DNA of 64,000 bases, taken from Paenibacillus sp. FSL M7-0420. Its GTDB lineage: Bacteria > Bacillota > Bacilli > Paenibacillales > Paenibacillaceae. Below the pieces are notes generated by a model. The model saw only the letters and a list, made by a program, of their open reading frames with translations. It did no database searches and had not been told where the DNA came from. Location of the stretch: the NCBI RefSeq assembly GCF_038002345.1, contig NZ_JBBOCJ010000001.1, positions 2,604,001 through 2,668,000 of the forward strand, read 5' to 3'. Numbering within the stretch: position 1 is the first letter of the stretch; every line of letters begins with the position of its first letter. The position numbers and the translations under genes were made by a program. Of this stretch, positions 63,110 through 64,000 are shown piece after piece.

Positions 63110-64000
63110 CTACTCCCCAATAACCGCAATATCCGTGTTGATCCATTTGGCTGTGTCTACGCTCTTGGCCAGTAGAAGCAGCGTGTTGATGATATCCTCA
63201 CCCCAGTTCTGCTCGTTCTGTGAGATCACCCGGGTAATCTGGCCGTTATCCAGCGCCTGCTGCAAGGCAGGGGTCAGGCCTAGGGCGAGGTTATAACGCT
63301 TCAGCCCCTTGGCCTTCCAGACCAGCACAGAGCTGGTGCTGGAGACGAAATCCAGATTGACCAGCGCGCTGAAATGGGGATGATCCGAGATCATCTGCTC
63401 CAGCTGCCCGGCAGCCCGCTCCTCACTGCCGTCGTTGTGACGGATCTCCAGTACATCGATGTCTGTATGCTGAGTCAGGTAAGCTTCAAATCCCAGCAGA
63501 CGTTCCCGGGTGCTCTGCATCCGGGACATCCCGGACTCGACCAGAATCATTCCTTTGCCGCTTAGCAGGCGCTCCACCGTCTGTCCCATCACTGCGCCGG
63601 TTGCGCGGTTATCTGCCCCGATATAGGCTGCTCTCCGGCTGGCAGGCGAATCCGATTCGAAGCAGACCACGGGAATCCCTTGGGCGGCCGCTTTGTTAAT
63701 CATGGCGGTGAGCGCCTGCGAATCCACCGGAGCAATCGCAATGCCGTCTACCCCCCGTTTAATCATCATCTCCATGATGCGGATCTGCTGCTCCAGATTG
63801 GCTTCATCGGGAGCTTGCACCAGCAGCTCCACATTATGCTTCCGGGCTACCGCTTCCGCTTTGCCGGTGATCATCTCATAGGTGGCATTCACCATAGGGT
63901 AGATGATGCCGAAGGTCAGCCGAGGTTCTTCGCTCGTGCTTGCCGGGGAATCTCCAACGCCCATCTGATGAGTATCCGCTGCTCCGGCAGCCTTAAGGCA
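63110..64000 (-). CDS. RbsB-type sugar-binding protein, cut by the window end
   Basis: Partial gene: its frame stays open to the window edge, so the 5' end lies beyond 64000. The visible 296 residues form a periplasmic-binding-protein family 4 domain (TFGIIYPMVNATYEMITGKAEAVARK split by its first strand; EMMIKRGVDGIAIAPVDSQALTAMINKAAAQGIPVVCFESD; AAYIGADNRATGAVMG), as in ribose- or xylose-type binding proteins. The codon at 63998-64000 is Cys, followed by LKAAGAADTHQ, so it may be the lipidated Cys of a lipoprotein. Such proteins either feed a ribose-type ABC importer or act as extracellular sensors for a kinase; the missing upstream genes would decide. Different family from the other binding proteins here. 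Confidence 0.88.
   Translation of the reverse strand, partial: CLKAAGAADTHQMGVGDSPASTSEEPRLTFGIIYPMVNATYEMITGKAEAVARKHNVELLVQAPDEANLEQQIRIMEMMIKRGVDGIAIAPVDSQALTAMINKAAAQGIPVVCFESDSPASRRAAYIGADNRATGAVMGQTVERLLSGKGMILVESGMSRMQSTRERLLGFEAYLTQHTDIDVLEIRHNDGSEERAAGQLEQMISDHPHFSALVNLDFVSSTSSVLVWKAKGLKRYNLALGLTPALQQALDNGQITRVISQNEQNWGEDIINTLLLLAKSVDTAKWINTDIAVIGE

Noticed and set aside
1..64000. Prophage, insertion sequence, tRNA or rRNA genes
   Set aside because: No transposase, integrase, structural phage gene, terminal inverted repeats with target duplications, cloverleaf or rRNA-like sequence was seen on either strand.

Overview
The window looks like chromosomal DNA of a Paenibacillus-type soil or plant-polymer-degrading member of the Bacillota. 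This rests on strong GGAGG ribosome-binding sites with many TTG/GTG starts, giant secreted glycosidases ending in three S-layer homology (SLH) repeats, YesM/YesN-type two-component systems, CcpA (cre-like) boxes, and several carbohydrate ABC importers whose ATPase is absent. I see no rRNA, tRNA, phage, transposase or CRISPR. The genus is inferred from gene content; no marker gene is present.

Region by region. (1) 1-21.2 kb: a long plus-strand hemicellulose locus. It holds a binding lipoprotein, a binding protein fused to two carbohydrate-binding-like sandwiches, a permease pair, an NHL/TPR membrane protein, a Yip1-like membrane protein, a DUF5696-type lipoprotein, a second permease pair and a GH10 xylanase lipoprotein. 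A binding-protein/sensor-kinase/response-regulator trio and a secreted GH5 enzyme with a ricin-type module follow. (2) 21.2-22.3 kb: no gene; an array of twelve 24-bp palindromes at 51/52-bp period. (3) 22.3-25.6 kb: GH27 alpha-galactosidase with a small zinc-ribbon protein, then a TetR regulator divergent from an aldo/keto reductase. (4) 25.7-31.0 kb, minus strand: a 1744-residue LamG/GH39-like/CBM/SLH surface enzyme. (5) 31.4-41.3 kb: a second YesM/YesN pair, a repeat-rich 0.8-kb gap, an ABC importer with two binding proteins, and an Eis-like acetyltransferase. (6) 41.4-50.0 kb: a third YesN/YesM pair (minus) divergent from an importer plus GH2 beta-glucuronidase. (7) 50.0-56.7 kb: two paralogous AraC regulators, each divergent from a polysaccharide-related gene (an unrecognised six-hairpin protein and a GH30_8 glucuronoxylanase), with a GNAT gene and a second palindrome array between. 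(8) 57.0-62.7 kb: a 1926-residue GH30-like SLH enzyme. (9) 63.1-64.0 kb: an RbsB-type sugar-binding protein cut by the window end.

Working together: surface and secreted enzymes (GH10, GH30_8, GH30-like, GH39-like, GH5) would cut glucuronoxylan and other plant-wall polymers. Oligosaccharides would enter through the ABC importers, probably energised by a shared MsmX-type ATPase encoded elsewhere. Intracellular GH27 and GH2 would finish digestion. Control appears to combine substrate-specific activation (three YesM/YesN systems, two cupin-AraC regulators) with CcpA repression, since cre-like boxes sit at most secreted-enzyme promoters.

The least explained parts are: the palindrome arrays at four sites, which share a ~51-bp module length but have different stems; the permease-flanked NHL/Yip1/DUF5696 cassette with its CBM-binding-protein fusion; and the six-hairpin protein at 51.0-53.0 kb. 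Coordinates of hairpins, motifs and repeat units were read by eye from the sequence; family names come from motif recognition without database searches.
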